Below, piece by piece: positions 55,147 through 63,919 of a stretch of DNA of 64,000 nucleotides. This stretch comes from Stenotrophomonas oahuensis (GTDB lineage Bacteria > Pseudomonadota > Gammaproteobacteria > Xanthomonadales > Xanthomonadaceae). The translations under genes and the position numbers were made by a program. Within the stretch, counting starts at the first letter, position 1. Each line of letters starts with the position of its first letter. The stretch is taken from NCBI RefSeq assembly GCF_031834595.1, contig NZ_CP115541.1, positions 1,585,001 through 1,649,000 of the forward strand, written 5' to 3'. The notes below the pieces were generated by a model. It made no database searches, had not been told where the DNA came from, and saw nothing but the letters and a program-made list of their open reading frames with translations.

Positions 55147-56319
55147 TCAGTCGACAACGCGGCAGAACACCGCCTTCAGATAGCGCGATTCCTGCACGTG
55201 CGCCATGAACGGATGATCCGGGCCGGCACCCGACACCTTGAGGATCTGGATGGTGCGGCCGGAATAGAACGCGGCGCGACGCAGCATGTCCAGGAACTGG
55301 TCTTCGGCGACCAGGCCGGTGCACGAGAACGTGGCGAAAAGACCACCGGGCTTGACCACGCCCAGCGCCAGCTTGTTCATGTCCAGATACTTCTTCAGTG
55401 CGGTGATCACCTGGTCGCGGTCGCGGGTCATCTTGGCCGGGTCCAGGATCACCACGTCGTACTGCTCGCCGCGGTTGGCGGCGTCGCGCAGCCACGGGAA
55501 GATATCCGACTGAACGAAGCGCGGGCGCACGTTGTTGAGGCGACCGTTGGCCTTGGCGATGCTGATGACGTCTTCGTCGATGTCGATGCCGAGCACGTCC
55601 GAGGCACCGCGCGCGGCGGCGTACACCGCGAAGCCACCGGTGTTGCAGCACAGGTCGAGCACCGACTTGCCTTCCACCAGGCTGCTCAGCCACTGGCGGT
55701 TCTCGCGCTGGTCAGCGAAGAAACCGGTCTTGTGCGCGCCGGCCGGGTCGGCGCGGAACTTCACGCCGTACTCGGTGATCACCGACGCTTCCGTGGTGGT
55801 GTTGCCGTGGAAGTCGAAGCTCTCCTGCTTCTGCACGTGTTCGTCGGCGAAGCTGTGGAAGCGGCAACCCGGGAACTGCTCGCGCAGTGCCTCATAGATC
55901 CACTCGCGGTGGCGGAACATGCCGGCGGCGAAGAATTCCACCACCACCAGGTCGCCGTAGCGGTCCACCACCAGGCCGGACATGCCGTCGCCCTCGCTGT
56001 GCACCACACGCCAGGCGTCGGACACCTCGTCCAGCTTCAGAACCTCACGGCGCAGCGACACCGCCTGCGCGATCTTCCTCGAGAACCAGCCGGCATCCAC
56101 GGGGACGCGCTGGTCGGTTTCCAGAATGCGCACGGCAATACGCGAATGGCCGTTGTAGAAGCCGCGGCCGATCCACTCCCCATCCACGCCGACCACGTCG
56201 ACGATGGAGCCGGGCTTGGGGCGGGCGGCGGGCTTTTCGACCAGTTTCTGGAAGATCCACGGGTGGCTGGAGCGCCAGGCGTTCTTGAGGCGGACAACGG
56301 GATTGGGGGCGGTATTCAT
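55147..56319 (-). CDS. rlmI: RlmI-type 23S rRNA (cytosine-5) methyltransferase
   Basis: A 390-residue class I SAM methyltransferase of the RlmI/COG1092 type. A PUA domain (about 5-75) is followed by the central VVHSEGDGMSGLVVDRYGD segment, the SAM-binding DLCCNTGGFAVYAA, and late motifs VILDPAKMTRDRDQ and TFSCTGLV with the likely catalytic Cys. The usual DPPxF reads DPAKM, a conservative deviation. ATG 56319 is divergent from the riboswitch-controlled terC-like gene. Confidence 0.88.
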   Translation of the reverse strand: MNTAPNPVVRLKNAWRSSHPWIFQKLVEKPAARPKPGSIVDVVGVDGEWIGRGFYNGHSRIAVRILETDQRVPVDAGWFSRKIAQAVSLRREVLKLDEVSDAWRVVHSEGDGMSGLVVDRYGDLVVVEFFAAGMFRHREWIYEALREQFPGCRFHSFADEHVQKQESFDFHGNTTTEASVITEYGVKFRADPAGAHKTGFFADQRENRQWLSSLVEGKSVLDLCCNTGGFAVYAAARGASDVLGIDIDEDVISIAKANGRLNNVRPRFVQSDIFPWLRDAANRGEQYDVVILDPAKMTRDRDQVITALKKYLDMNKLALGVVKPGGLFATFSCTGLVAEDQFLDMLRRAAFYSGRTIQILKVSGAGPDHPFMAHVQESRYLKAVFCRVVD

Positions 56320-56341
56320 GGGCCTATTGTATCCGGGCGAT

Positions 56342-56370
56342 TTGACGCGGGGCCGGCCAGCCCGCAGAAT
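56342..56370 (+). promoter_or_regulatory. Sigma-70 promoter of the riboswitch-terC transcript
   Basis: TTGACG (56342-56347), 17-bp spacer, CAGAAT (56365-56370). The expected start near 56377 lies just before the aptamer. Confidence 0.65.
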
Positions 56371-56380
56371 CGGTGCCAGA

Positions 56381-56505
56381 AGGGGAGTAGCTCCCAGACG
56401 TTGTCGCCGTCATTTCGAGCCAGCAGGCTCCGGTGCAACGGCAGTTCCCAGCCTTGGGGACTGTGAGCAAGACCTTCGCCGTACGGCGAAGCTCTGTCCC
56501 TGGAC
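56381..56505 (+). ncRNA. yybP-ykoY-family Mn2+ riboswitch
   Basis: The 5' strand GGGGAGTAGCTCCC and the 3' strand GCAAGACCTTCGCC...GGCGAAGCTCTGTCCC carry the conserved helices of the yybP-ykoY (Mn2+-sensing) aptamer; the region between them includes CCTTGGGGACTGTGAGC. It sits 190 bp before a TerC/Alx-family gene, as in E. coli alx. By family knowledge Mn2+ binding would turn expression on. Recognition is by eye. Confidence 0.8.
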
Positions 56506-56530
56506 CCCCCTCTGGTGCTCCGTTGCAGGT

Positions 56531-56556
56531 CCTCGCCGTCCGGCTTGAGGCTTTTC
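56531..56556 (+). terminator. Candidate expression-platform terminator of the Mn2+ riboswitch
   Basis: CCTCGCCG (56531-56538) can pair with CGGC-TT-GAGG (56541-56550) followed by CTTTTCATTC. It lies between the aptamer and the ATG at 56578, where Mn2+-dependent antitermination would act. The T-run is short. Confidence 0.45.
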
Positions 56557-56577
56557 ATTCATTCAACGGACAAACCC

Positions 56578-57534
56578 ATGCAGACGATCGGTAATTTGTG
56601 GTTGTGGGGCGGCTTCGGCGCGGTGGTGATCATCGCGCTGCTGGTCGACCTGGTATTGATGCGCCACGGCGGCCCGCACAAGGTCACCTTCAAGGAGGCG
56701 CTGTGGTGGTCGATTGGCTGGGTGGCGCTGGCGCTGGCCTTCAATGGCGGCCTCTGGTACTACCTGAACGAGACCGCCGGCCAGGTGGTGGCCAACAAGG
56801 TCGGCCTGGAGTTCCTGACCGGTTACCTGGTCGAGAAAGCCCTGGCGGTGGACAACATCTTCGTGTTCCTGATGATCATGGGCTACTTCGCGGTGCCCGA
56901 GGAACAGCGGCAGAAGGTGCTGATCATCGGCATTCTGGGTGCCATCGTGCTGCGTACGATCATGATCTTCGCCGGCAGCGTGCTGCTGACCAAGTTCCAC
57001 TGGCTGCTTTACGTGTTCGGTGCCTTCCTGCTCTTCACCGGCTGGAAGATGTGGTTCAGCGCCGGCCAGGAGCCGGATCTGGAAACCAACCCGGCCCTGC
57101 GCTGGATGCGCAAGCACCTGCGCCTGCTGCCGGACTATGCCGGCAACGCCATGAGCGTCATGCGTGACGGCAAGCGCTGGTACACCCCGCTGTTCGTGGT
57201 GTTGATCCTGATTGCGGTCACCGACGTGATCTTCGCGGTGGACAGCATTCCGGCCATCTTCGCCATCACCACCGACCCGTTCATCGTGCTGACCTCGAAC
57301 GTGTTCGCGGTGCTGGGCCTGCGCGCCATGTTCTTCCTGCTGGCCGGCATGGCCGACCGCTTCCACCTGCTGCCGTACGGCCTGGCCCTGGTGCTGGCCT
57401 TCATCGGCGTGAAGATGATGCTGATCGACATCTTCAAGATCCCGACCCCGATCTCGCTGGGCGTGGTGGCAGTGATCATCGGTGCCACCGTGGTGCTGAG
57501 CCTGAAGAACCCGCCGAAGCAGGACGCGGCGTAA
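56578..57534 (+). CDS. alx: TerC/Alx family membrane protein (probable Mn2+ exporter)
   Basis: A 318-residue membrane protein with eight to nine helices and the TerC hallmark EKALAVDNIFVFLMI (about 86-100) and TDVIFAVDSIPAIFAIT, whose Asp residues bind metal. Alx/TerC proteins export Mn2+. I chose ATG 56578 (MQTIGN), after the riboswitch. The RNA upstream supports a manganese role. Confidence 0.92.
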   Translation: MQTIGNLWLWGGFGAVVIIALLVDLVLMRHGGPHKVTFKEALWWSIGWVALALAFNGGLWYYLNETAGQVVANKVGLEFLTGYLVEKALAVDNIFVFLMIMGYFAVPEEQRQKVLIIGILGAIVLRTIMIFAGSVLLTKFHWLLYVFGAFLLFTGWKMWFSAGQEPDLETNPALRWMRKHLRLLPDYAGNAMSVMRDGKRWYTPLFVVLILIAVTDVIFAVDSIPAIFAITTDPFIVLTSNVFAVLGLRAMFFLLAGMADRFHLLPYGLALVLAFIGVKMMLIDIFKIPTPISLGVVAVIIGATVVLSLKNPPKQDAA

Positions 57535-57543
57535 TCCCCTGGA

Positions 57544-57574
57544 GCCCGCCGGCGGCATTGTCCCGCTGGCGGGC
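57544..57574 (+). terminator. Hairpin after the terC-like gene
   Basis: GCCCGCC (57544-57550) pairs with GGCGGGC (57568-57574), with further internal pairing (GGCGG/CCGCT). No T-run follows; weak terminator candidate. Confidence 0.4.
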
Positions 57575-57634
57575 CCACACTCTCCCGTCGCGTTGCCCTT
57601 GTGTTCAGCCTGGGGCGACGCAACCCATGAAGGT

Positions 57635-58420
57635 ATGAACGCCAACCTGCCCCAGCCGTCCGGCGAGACGCCGGTTTCCCCCCGCACCGACCGTGGTCGG
57701 GTGATGCGGGCGTTCAACCTGAGCCTGGCCTTCGTGCTGGTGCTGGTGGCGGTGTTCACCGCGCAGGATTATTTCGACTGGCGCCCCTGGGCGGTGGCTC
57801 CGCTGGAGAAGGCCGGGCTGCTGGGCATCCTCGGGGCCCCGCTGCTGCATGGGTCGCTGCAGCATCTGGCGGCCAATTCGTTTGCGTTGCTGATCCTGGG
57901 CACCTTGGCCGGCAGCGTGTATCCCAAGGCGACGCTGCGGGCCTTTCCGCTGTTATGGATCGGCTCGGGTCTGGGCGCGTGGCTGCTGGGTGATATCGGC
58001 AGCCGTCACCTGGGGGCCAGTGGCATCACCCACGGCCTGATGTTCCTGGTGTTCGTGCTGGGCCTGCTGCGGCGTGATCGCCCGGCGATCGCTACCGGGC
58101 TGATCGCGTTCCTGTTCTACGGCAGCATGCTGATCACCATCCTGCCGCATGAGCCGGGCGTGTCCTGGCAGTCGCATATGGGCGGTGCGTTCGCCGGCAT
58201 CATCAGCGCGCTGCTGTTCCGTCTGTCTGATCCGATGGCCCCGCGCAAGCGGTACAGCTGGGAGGAGGAAGAGGACGAGGCGGATGACGTCGAAGCGCGC
58301 CGCGACAATGATCTGGAACCGCCTTCCCCTACCCGCGTGCCGGTGTTGTGGCAGCCGCGCGAGGGTCAGGATTTTGTGGTGCTGCCGTTCCGGCGGCCGG
58401 ACTCTTCGAACACCCGGTAG
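57635..58420 (+). CDS. Rhomboid-family intramembrane serine protease
   Basis: A 261-residue rhomboid with about six helices. It has LHGSLQHLAANSFAL, GASGITHG (catalytic Ser in GxSG) and HMGGAFAG (catalytic His). An acidic tail (WEEEEDEADD) follows the last helix. I chose ATG 57635, after AAGGT. The TAG stop is the GTAG head of a REP element. Substrates are unknown. Confidence 0.9.
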   Translation: MNANLPQPSGETPVSPRTDRGRVMRAFNLSLAFVLVLVAVFTAQDYFDWRPWAVAPLEKAGLLGILGAPLLHGSLQHLAANSFALLILGTLAGSVYPKATLRAFPLLWIGSGLGAWLLGDIGSRHLGASGITHGLMFLVFVLGLLRRDRPAIATGLIAFLFYGSMLITILPHEPGVSWQSHMGGAFAGIISALLFRLSDPMAPRKRYSWEEEEDEADDVEARRDNDLEPPSPTRVPVLWQPREGQDFVVLPFRRPDSSNTR

Positions 58421-58443
58421 GTACCGACCGTTGGTCGGTACCG
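58417..58443 (+). repeat. SMAG/REP element providing the rhomboid stop codon
   Basis: GTAG (58417-58420), arms GTACCGACC (58421-58429) and GGTCGGTAC (58433-58441), loop GTT. TAG 58418-58420 is the stop of the rhomboid gene. Confidence 0.88.
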
Positions 58444-58449
58444 GGGACA

Positions 58450-59550
58450 TCATTGCCCATCCACCGCGCGTCGACCCAACGCCGGATCATCGGTAAAGAA
58501 CGCATCGATCCCGGTCGCCAGATACGCCCGCATCTCGGCGATCGAACCTTCCGGATTCCGTGCATGGGTCTCACCCTTGCGGAACTCCGCGGCCATGAAC
58601 GAGTTCTCCGGCCGGAACGTATACGGCACCACCATCAACCCGGCCGCCTGCGCATCCCTCACCAGCGTGGTCGGGGTGCCGAGGCGCCCAGCGGCATCCA
58701 GCGGAATCACCATGCGCAGGCTCGGCCCGATGCCGTCGGCATAGGTGGCGACCTGCTCCAGACCGGCCGGCGTGATCATGTCGGCGTAGCGCTGCGTTCC
58801 TTTGGCAGCCAGCACATCCCCCGGCTGCTCATTGGCAGCGCCAATCAACTGCAGCAGACGGATGTTGCTGGAACGCCCCAGCTTCGTGCGCAGCTGGCGC
58901 AGGTTGCCCACTTCAAACGATTGGATCGTGATCGGGGCCACCTTGGTATACGCATTGGCCTGCAGCGCCGCGACCAGTTTGTCTTCCATCGGCAGCCCGA
59001 TGCTGCGGAAGTAGGTGCCGTGCTTGATCTCCGGCACCAGGCCGATGCCCTTGCCGGCACGGCCCGCCTGCTGGACCAGGAAGTCGATGATCTCGTCGAG
59101 CGTGGCAATCCGGAACTGGCCATCGAACGCGGTGCTGCGCACCTGCGGCAGGCGCTCGCGCACGTACAGCGTTTTCAGTTCGTCGAGACTGAAATCTTCG
59201 GTGAACCAGCCCTCCACCCGCTCGCCGTCGATGGTCTTGACGGTCTTGCGGCTGGCGAACTCCGGGCGGCTGGCCACGTCGGTGGTGCCGCTGATCTCGT
59301 TCTCGTGGCGCGACACCAGTACCCCGTCCTTGCTCATCACCAGGTCGGGCTCGATGTAGTCAGCGCCGTCGGCGATGGCCTGTGCGTAGGCAGCCAGGGT
59401 GTGTTCGGGCAGCAGCGCGCTGGCACCGCGGTGGCCATAGACCGCTGCCTTGACGCGCGGCACAGGGGTGGAGGTTTCGGCGCTCATGGCCACAGATGGT
59501 GCCACGGCCAGCGACAACAACAACGCACAACCCCACAACGACTTCGACAC
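58450..59550 (-). CDS. glpQ: Periplasmic glycerophosphodiester phosphodiesterase (GlpQ-like)
   Basis: A 366-residue GDPD that hydrolyses deacylated phospholipids to glycerol-3-phosphate and an alcohol. It has a signal peptide (about 1-25), HRGASALLPEHT (His40, Glu49), ADYIEPDLV (metal Glu-x-Asp) and SRHENE. I chose GTG 59550, which has AGGGG upstream and gives a good signal peptide; the longer frame starts in REP DNA. Converges on the rhomboid gene. Confidence 0.88.
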   Translation of the reverse strand: MSKSLWGCALLLSLAVAPSVAMSAETSTPVPRVKAAVYGHRGASALLPEHTLAAYAQAIADGADYIEPDLVMSKDGVLVSRHENEISGTTDVASRPEFASRKTVKTIDGERVEGWFTEDFSLDELKTLYVRERLPQVRSTAFDGQFRIATLDEIIDFLVQQAGRAGKGIGLVPEIKHGTYFRSIGLPMEDKLVAALQANAYTKVAPITIQSFEVGNLRQLRTKLGRSSNIRLLQLIGAANEQPGDVLAAKGTQRYADMITPAGLEQVATYADGIGPSLRMVIPLDAAGRLGTPTTLVRDAQAAGLMVVPYTFRPENSFMAAEFRKGETHARNPEGSIAEMRAYLATGIDAFFTDDPALGRRAVDGQ

Positions 59551-59656
59551 AGCTAACCCCTGTTGGTACAGCCCCGCCAGTACGGCGGAGGCCGGAAAAG
59601 ACGTGGCGCATTCTGCCAGTGCGGTGTTACAGCGGAAAGAATACGGGGGCGGCCCC

Positions 59657-59758
59657 GGACACGCATGGCGTGTCCCTACAGGTCGGGTGACCCGCCAGAA
59701 CCGGGCGACCAAACGGCACGGGCGACCACGGGTCGTAGTGACACGCCATGCGTGTCAA
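59657..59758. repeat. Inverted SMAG/REP pair between mnmE and the GDPD gene
   Basis: A reverse element (arms 59657-59664/59668-59675, CTAC 59676-59679) and a forward element (GTAG 59735-59738, arms 59739-59746/59750-59757), both built on GACACGC/GCGTGTC. They lie in the 232-bp gap; the rest of that gap shows no gene. Confidence 0.85.
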
Positions 59759-59782
59759 AGCCATCATCCTGCGCTCGACCGC

Positions 59783-61126
59783 TCACTTCCCAATACAGAA
59801 GCTCGAGAAAATCCGCCCCAGCAGATCATCCGCACTCATCCGCCCGGTGATCTCGCCCAGCGCCTCATGCGCCAGCCGCAGCTCTTCGGCGGCCAGCTCC
59901 AGATGCTCATGCACCAGCTCCGACTCGGCGCGCTCGGCATGGCCGATGGCCAGGGTGATCGCTTCCACATGTCGCGCGCGAGCGGAGAACTCGCCTTCCA
60001 CGCTGTCCCCTGCCCCACCGCTGGCCAGCTCGCGCAGGCGGATGTGGAGCTGCTCCAGGCCGAGACCGGTGGCGGCGGAGACATGTACGACGCTGGGGTC
60101 GGCGGTGGGCGGAATCTCGGCCAGCAGGTCGCTCTTGTTGTGGATCCACAGCTGCTGCGGCACATCGAGGATGGCGTCGCCAATCGCGTCGCGACCAGCC
60201 TGCGGGTCACGCGCGTCGACCACCACGATCGCAAGGTCTGTGCGCTGCATCTCGGCGCGGGCGCGACGCATGCCTTCGCGTTCGATCGCATCGCCACCTT
60301 CGCGCAGACCGGCAGTGTCGACCAGGGTCAGTTCCAGGCCGTCGATGCGGATGGTCTCTCGCAGCGTGTCGCGGGTGGTGCCGGCGATGTCGGTGACGAT
60401 GGCGCGCTCGCTGCCGGCCAGTGCGTTGAGCAATGAACTCTTGCCGGCGTTCGGAGGACCGACAAGCACGGCGTGCAGGCCATCGCGCAGACGGCGACCA
60501 CGTTCGGCATCGGCGCGCAGCTGCACGATCGCGCGCAGCGCATCGGCCAGGCCCGAGCGCACCTGTTCGCCGCCCAGCGTATCCAGCGGCTCGTCGGCGA
60601 AGTCGATGGCCGCTTCCACATGGATACGCAGCAGCACCAACTGCTCGGCGGCGTCTTCGACCCGGCGCGAGAACACGCCATCGAGTGAGCGCCGTGCCGC
60701 ACGTGCGGCGCGGCTGTCGCTGGCGGCGATCAGGTCGGCAATGGCTTCGGCCTGGGCCAGGTCGAGCTTGCCGTTGAGGAACGCCCGCTCGCTGAACTCA
60801 CCAGGCCGCGCCTGGCGCGCGCCCAGCGTGATGCAGCGGGCCACCAGCTGCTGCAGGACCACCGGGCTGCCGTGGCCCTGCAGTTCCACTACATCTTCGC
60901 CGGTGAAGCTGCGCGGCCCGGGGAAGTACAGCGCGATGCCATCGTCCAGCACCTCGCCGGCGGCATCGCGGAAGCGGGCATAGTGCGCGTGGCGCGGGCG
61001 CGGCGCCGGGCAGCCCAGCGCCTGCGCGATCGACGCGGCTTTCGGCCCGGAAACGCGCAGCATGCCCACGCCGCCGGCACCGGGGGCGGTGGCAATGGCA
61101 ACGATGGTGTCGGTGGCAGCGGTCAT
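59783..61126 (-). CDS. mnmE: tRNA modification GTPase MnmE
   Basis: MnmE with MnmG adds the 5-(carboxy)methylaminomethyl group to wobble uridine of certain tRNAs. The 447-residue protein has the N-terminal folate-binding domain ([20 protein letters not shown]), the G domain with [12 protein letters not shown], and the canonical C-terminus CIGK. ATG 61126 lies 3 bp after the stop of the deacetylase-caspase gene. Confidence 0.96.
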   Translation of the reverse strand: MTAATDTIVAIATAPGAGGVGMLRVSGPKAASIAQALGCPAPRPRHAHYARFRDAAGEVLDDGIALYFPGPRSFTGEDVVELQGHGSPVVLQQLVARCITLGARQARPGEFSERAFLNGKLDLAQAEAIADLIAASDSRAARAARRSLDGVFSRRVEDAAEQLVLLRIHVEAAIDFADEPLDTLGGEQVRSGLADALRAIVQLRADAERGRRLRDGLHAVLVGPPNAGKSSLLNALAGSERAIVTDIAGTTRDTLRETIRIDGLELTLVDTAGLREGGDAIEREGMRRARAEMQRTDLAIVVVDARDPQAGRDAIGDAILDVPQQLWIHNKSDLLAEIPPTADPSVVHVSAATGLGLEQLHIRLRELASGGAGDSVEGEFSARARHVEAITLAIGHAERAESELVHEHLELAAEELRLAHEALGEITGRMSADDLLGRIFSSFCIGK

Positions 61127-61129
61127 GGC

Positions 61130-63805
61130 TTACAGCTTCTCCAGTTGCGCGCGGGCCTGCGCGGCACCGCTGCCCTGCGGCTGCAGGGCCAGGTAGGTGG
61201 TGTAGGCCTGCTTGGCCTTGGCCTTGTCGCCGGCGTGGAAGTAGGCATCCCCCAGATTGAGGTGGGCCACCGCACGCGAAGGGTCGATCTTCAGGGTGTT
61301 TTCCAGCCAGCGGGCGGCCTCAGCGTAACGCTGCTGGCGGTAATAGACGAAGCCGAGGTTGTTTGCGGCCTGGGCGAAGTCCGGACGCAGCTTCAGCGCT
61401 TCGGTGAACTGCGCCACCGCCTCGTCGTAGCGCTTTTCGCGGTACAACTGCAGGCCACGGTCGTTGGCCTGCTGGGCGCGCTGGCGGTCCGAGGCGGGGC
61501 CCGCAGTGGGCACCACCAGTTTGGCCTGGCCGCCCTGCAGGTCGGCCACGGTCACCGCGGCCTTGCCAGGCGAAGCGTCCTGCACGGCCTCGACCTTGCT
61601 GTTCAACGCGATCGCATCGGCGGTCAGCTGGTCGGTCGCGGCGTTGAGGTATTCCTGGCTGTCCGGCACCTGGAACACGAACTCGCCGCCCTGCGAACCG
61701 GGCAGGCTGCCGAAGGCCGGGGTCTGCTGGGAGACGGCGGAGACCGCGGGGGCCACGTAAGCGGCGAGCTCGGTGCCGGTGATCAGACCGTCGCCGTTGA
61801 GGTCGCCCTTGCCGGCCAATGCCTGCAGCAGCACCCAGGTGAATACCGAATGGCCGTTCGGGCCGGCATCGGCAACCTGCTGGTCGGCACCGCCAGCGGT
61901 GAGCATCTGCCGCGCACTGCGACGCGCGTTCTCGCGGAGGAACGCGGACGATGACGGGCCGCCGCGGGTCAGGCCCAAGCCGCTATAGCACGCGTCCATC
62001 ACGAACATCACATGCTTGGCTTTCATGCTCTCGGCGATGTTCTGCAGGTCGCTCATGGCGATCGCATCGGTCGCGAACGCGTTGGGGTCGGAATCCACCG
62101 GAATGATGTAGCCGAGGTCGCGGCCGGAGGCGAGTTTGCGCGTCGCGCCGTGTCCAGCGAAGAACACGAAGACGCGGTCATTGCGCGAGGTCCGGTCGTC
62201 TGCCAGCCGGTCGTGGAAGGCGGCCAGGATGTTGTTGCGGGTAGCCTGTTCGTTCTTCAGCACGATCACCTGCGAGGACGGGAAGCCGAACTGCCCGGTC
62301 AGGGTGTCGGCCACCGCCTGCGCGTCGTGGCTGGCGTACTCCAGCTTCGGCCACTTCGCGTAGTCGTCGATGCCGACCACGATCGCCCAGGACTTCTCAT
62401 AACCGGTGGTGACCGTGGCGTCGCTGGTTACGCCCTTGCGCGCACGCGCGACGGTGAACTCGCGGCCGTTCCAGCCGGCGAACTGATAGCCATCGGCAAT
62501 CAGGCGGTCGAGGATCTGCGGCAGTGCCTTCACCGCACGGTCGTGGATGTCGTGGAACAGGATGATGCCGCGCTGTTCCTTCTGCACCTGCTCGACCACA
62601 CGCTGCACGATGGACTCGGGTACCGGGTCGGCCCAGTCCATCGAGTCGATGTTCCACATGATCGATTTCAGGCCCGCTTCGTTCAGCAGCTGCAGGCCTT
62701 CGGCGTTACGCGCACCGTAGGGGAAGCGGAACAGCGGTGCACGACGAACGTCGACATCGCGCAGCAGCGTGTCGGTGGCCAGCACCTGCTCACGCAGCGC
62801 GTCGCCGGTGGTGCGCGAAAGCTGTGCATGGGTGAGGCTGTGGTTGCCCACGGCATAGCCCTGCTCCATCAGGTTGCGGCTGATGCCGGCCATCGGGCCG
62901 AGCGTGGTGCTGCCGTCGTCCTGCACCTTGCCCAGGTTGCGGCCGACTTCGAAGAAGACACCCGGCACGTCGTACCGCTGCAGGATGGCGACCACTTCAT
63001 CGGTGTGGGTGCGATGCGGACCGTCGTCGAAGGTGAGCACCACGGTCTTGGCCGGAAGATCGCGGCCGAAAATTTCGCGCTCGCTGTCCTTCATCGACAT
63101 CGGGTACGGCTCGATGACCCCGTAGTCGCGCAGGATCGCCTCGCGGGTGATCAGGGTGCGCAGGTGGGCCACGTAGTCGTCCCACTTCTCGCGCTTGAGC
63201 GTGATTGCGCGGGTGCGCTCGAAGCGACTGAAGATGCGGGTGAGTTCCTGGTTGTAGTTGCGCTCGATCTCGTCGAGCGCATCCAGATCCTCGCCGATGC
63301 GCTGGTGCAGTTTCACCGCCGGCAGCGAGGAATCGGTGCCGATGCGCGCGTGCAGATCGCGCAGCACTTCGCGGAACGCGAGCCGGTCTGCGTCGTAGAG
63401 CTCGGGCGCGGACTCGATGTAGTCCAGCACCGTGCCCAGCGTGGTGAAGCGCTGTGGGGTGGTGCCCTTCAGCAGCGTGTCGAACAGCCCGGCGATGGCT
63501 TCACGTTGTTCCAGGCCTTCGTGGAACAACTGCTGGCCGACGCGGGTTGAGGTGTTGCGGTCGGCGGGCGACTGTTCGGCCTCGTCGGCGAGCAGCACGA
63601 TGATGCGGCGGTGGCTATCCAGCTGCTTCTGCAGTGCGGACAACAGCGGGGCTGTCGCGGGGTCGGCGCTGATCGCGGACTGGGCGCTGGGGTGCTGGGT
63701 TGCTTCGGCGGCCGTACTGGAGGTGTCCTGCTTCTGGCCGCAGGCGGCGAGGGTGAGGGTAAGCAGCAGGGGAAGGGCTAAGCGAGGCAGCGACGCGCGG
63801 GGCAT
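61130..63805 (-). CDS. Lipoprotein fusing NodB polysaccharide deacetylase, caspase-like peptidase and TPR domains
   Basis: An 891-residue protein. A lipobox (LAAC, Cys22) anchors it to the envelope. A helical N-terminal region (about 50-240) is followed by a NodB deacetylase (about 250-450: TFDDGPH 258-264, HSLTH 322-326, FRFPYGARN) and a C14 caspase-like domain (about 472-715: FAGHG with His552, DACYSG with Cys606) containing an EF-hand-like loop (GDLNGDGLITGTEL, 667-680). Three TPRs fill about 776-880. All catalytic residues appear intact. It lies between yidC and mnmE, normally adjacent, and 3 bp before mnmE. Substrates are unknown. Confidence 0.85.
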   Translation of the reverse strand: MPRASLPRLALPLLLTLTLAACGQKQDTSSTAAEATQHPSAQSAISADPATAPLLSALQKQLDSHRRIIVLLADEAEQSPADRNTSTRVGQQLFHEGLEQREAIAGLFDTLLKGTTPQRFTTLGTVLDYIESAPELYDADRLAFREVLRDLHARIGTDSSLPAVKLHQRIGEDLDALDEIERNYNQELTRIFSRFERTRAITLKREKWDDYVAHLRTLITREAILRDYGVIEPYPMSMKDSEREIFGRDLPAKTVVLTFDDGPHRTHTDEVVAILQRYDVPGVFFEVGRNLGKVQDDGSTTLGPMAGISRNLMEQGYAVGNHSLTHAQLSRTTGDALREQVLATDTLLRDVDVRRAPLFRFPYGARNAEGLQLLNEAGLKSIMWNIDSMDWADPVPESIVQRVVEQVQKEQRGIILFHDIHDRAVKALPQILDRLIADGYQFAGWNGREFTVARARKGVTSDATVTTGYEKSWAIVVGIDDYAKWPKLEYASHDAQAVADTLTGQFGFPSSQVIVLKNEQATRNNILAAFHDRLADDRTSRNDRVFVFFAGHGATRKLASGRDLGYIIPVDSDPNAFATDAIAMSDLQNIAESMKAKHVMFVMDACYSGLGLTRGGPSSSAFLRENARRSARQMLTAGGADQQVADAGPNGHSVFTWVLLQALAGKGDLNGDGLITGTELAAYVAPAVSAVSQQTPAFGSLPGSQGGEFVFQVPDSQEYLNAATDQLTADAIALNSKVEAVQDASPGKAAVTVADLQGGQAKLVVPTAGPASDRQRAQQANDRGLQLYREKRYDEAVAQFTEALKLRPDFAQAANNLGFVYYRQQRYAEAARWLENTLKIDPSRAVAHLNLGDAYFHAGDKAKAKQAYTTYLALQPQGSGAAQARAQLEKL

Positions 63806-63867
63806 GGGCAGTCCATTGGGTGGTGCGTGGCGCTGGGCGCCGGTGGCGGAATTCTACCGCTGGATGT

Positions 63868-63897
63868 GCAAAAGCCCGCCGGAGGGCGGGCTTTTGC
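63868..63897. terminator. Rho-independent terminator after yidC
   Basis: A 13-bp perfect stem (63868-63880/63885-63897) with loop GGAG, built as GCAAAAGCCCGCC/GGCGGGCTTTTGC. It ends the yidC transcript before the deacetylase-caspase gene, which must then have its own promoter in the 60 bp upstream or depend on read-through. Confidence 0.85.
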
Positions 63898-63919
63898 GGG
63901 AGACATCGGGATGCTCCGG

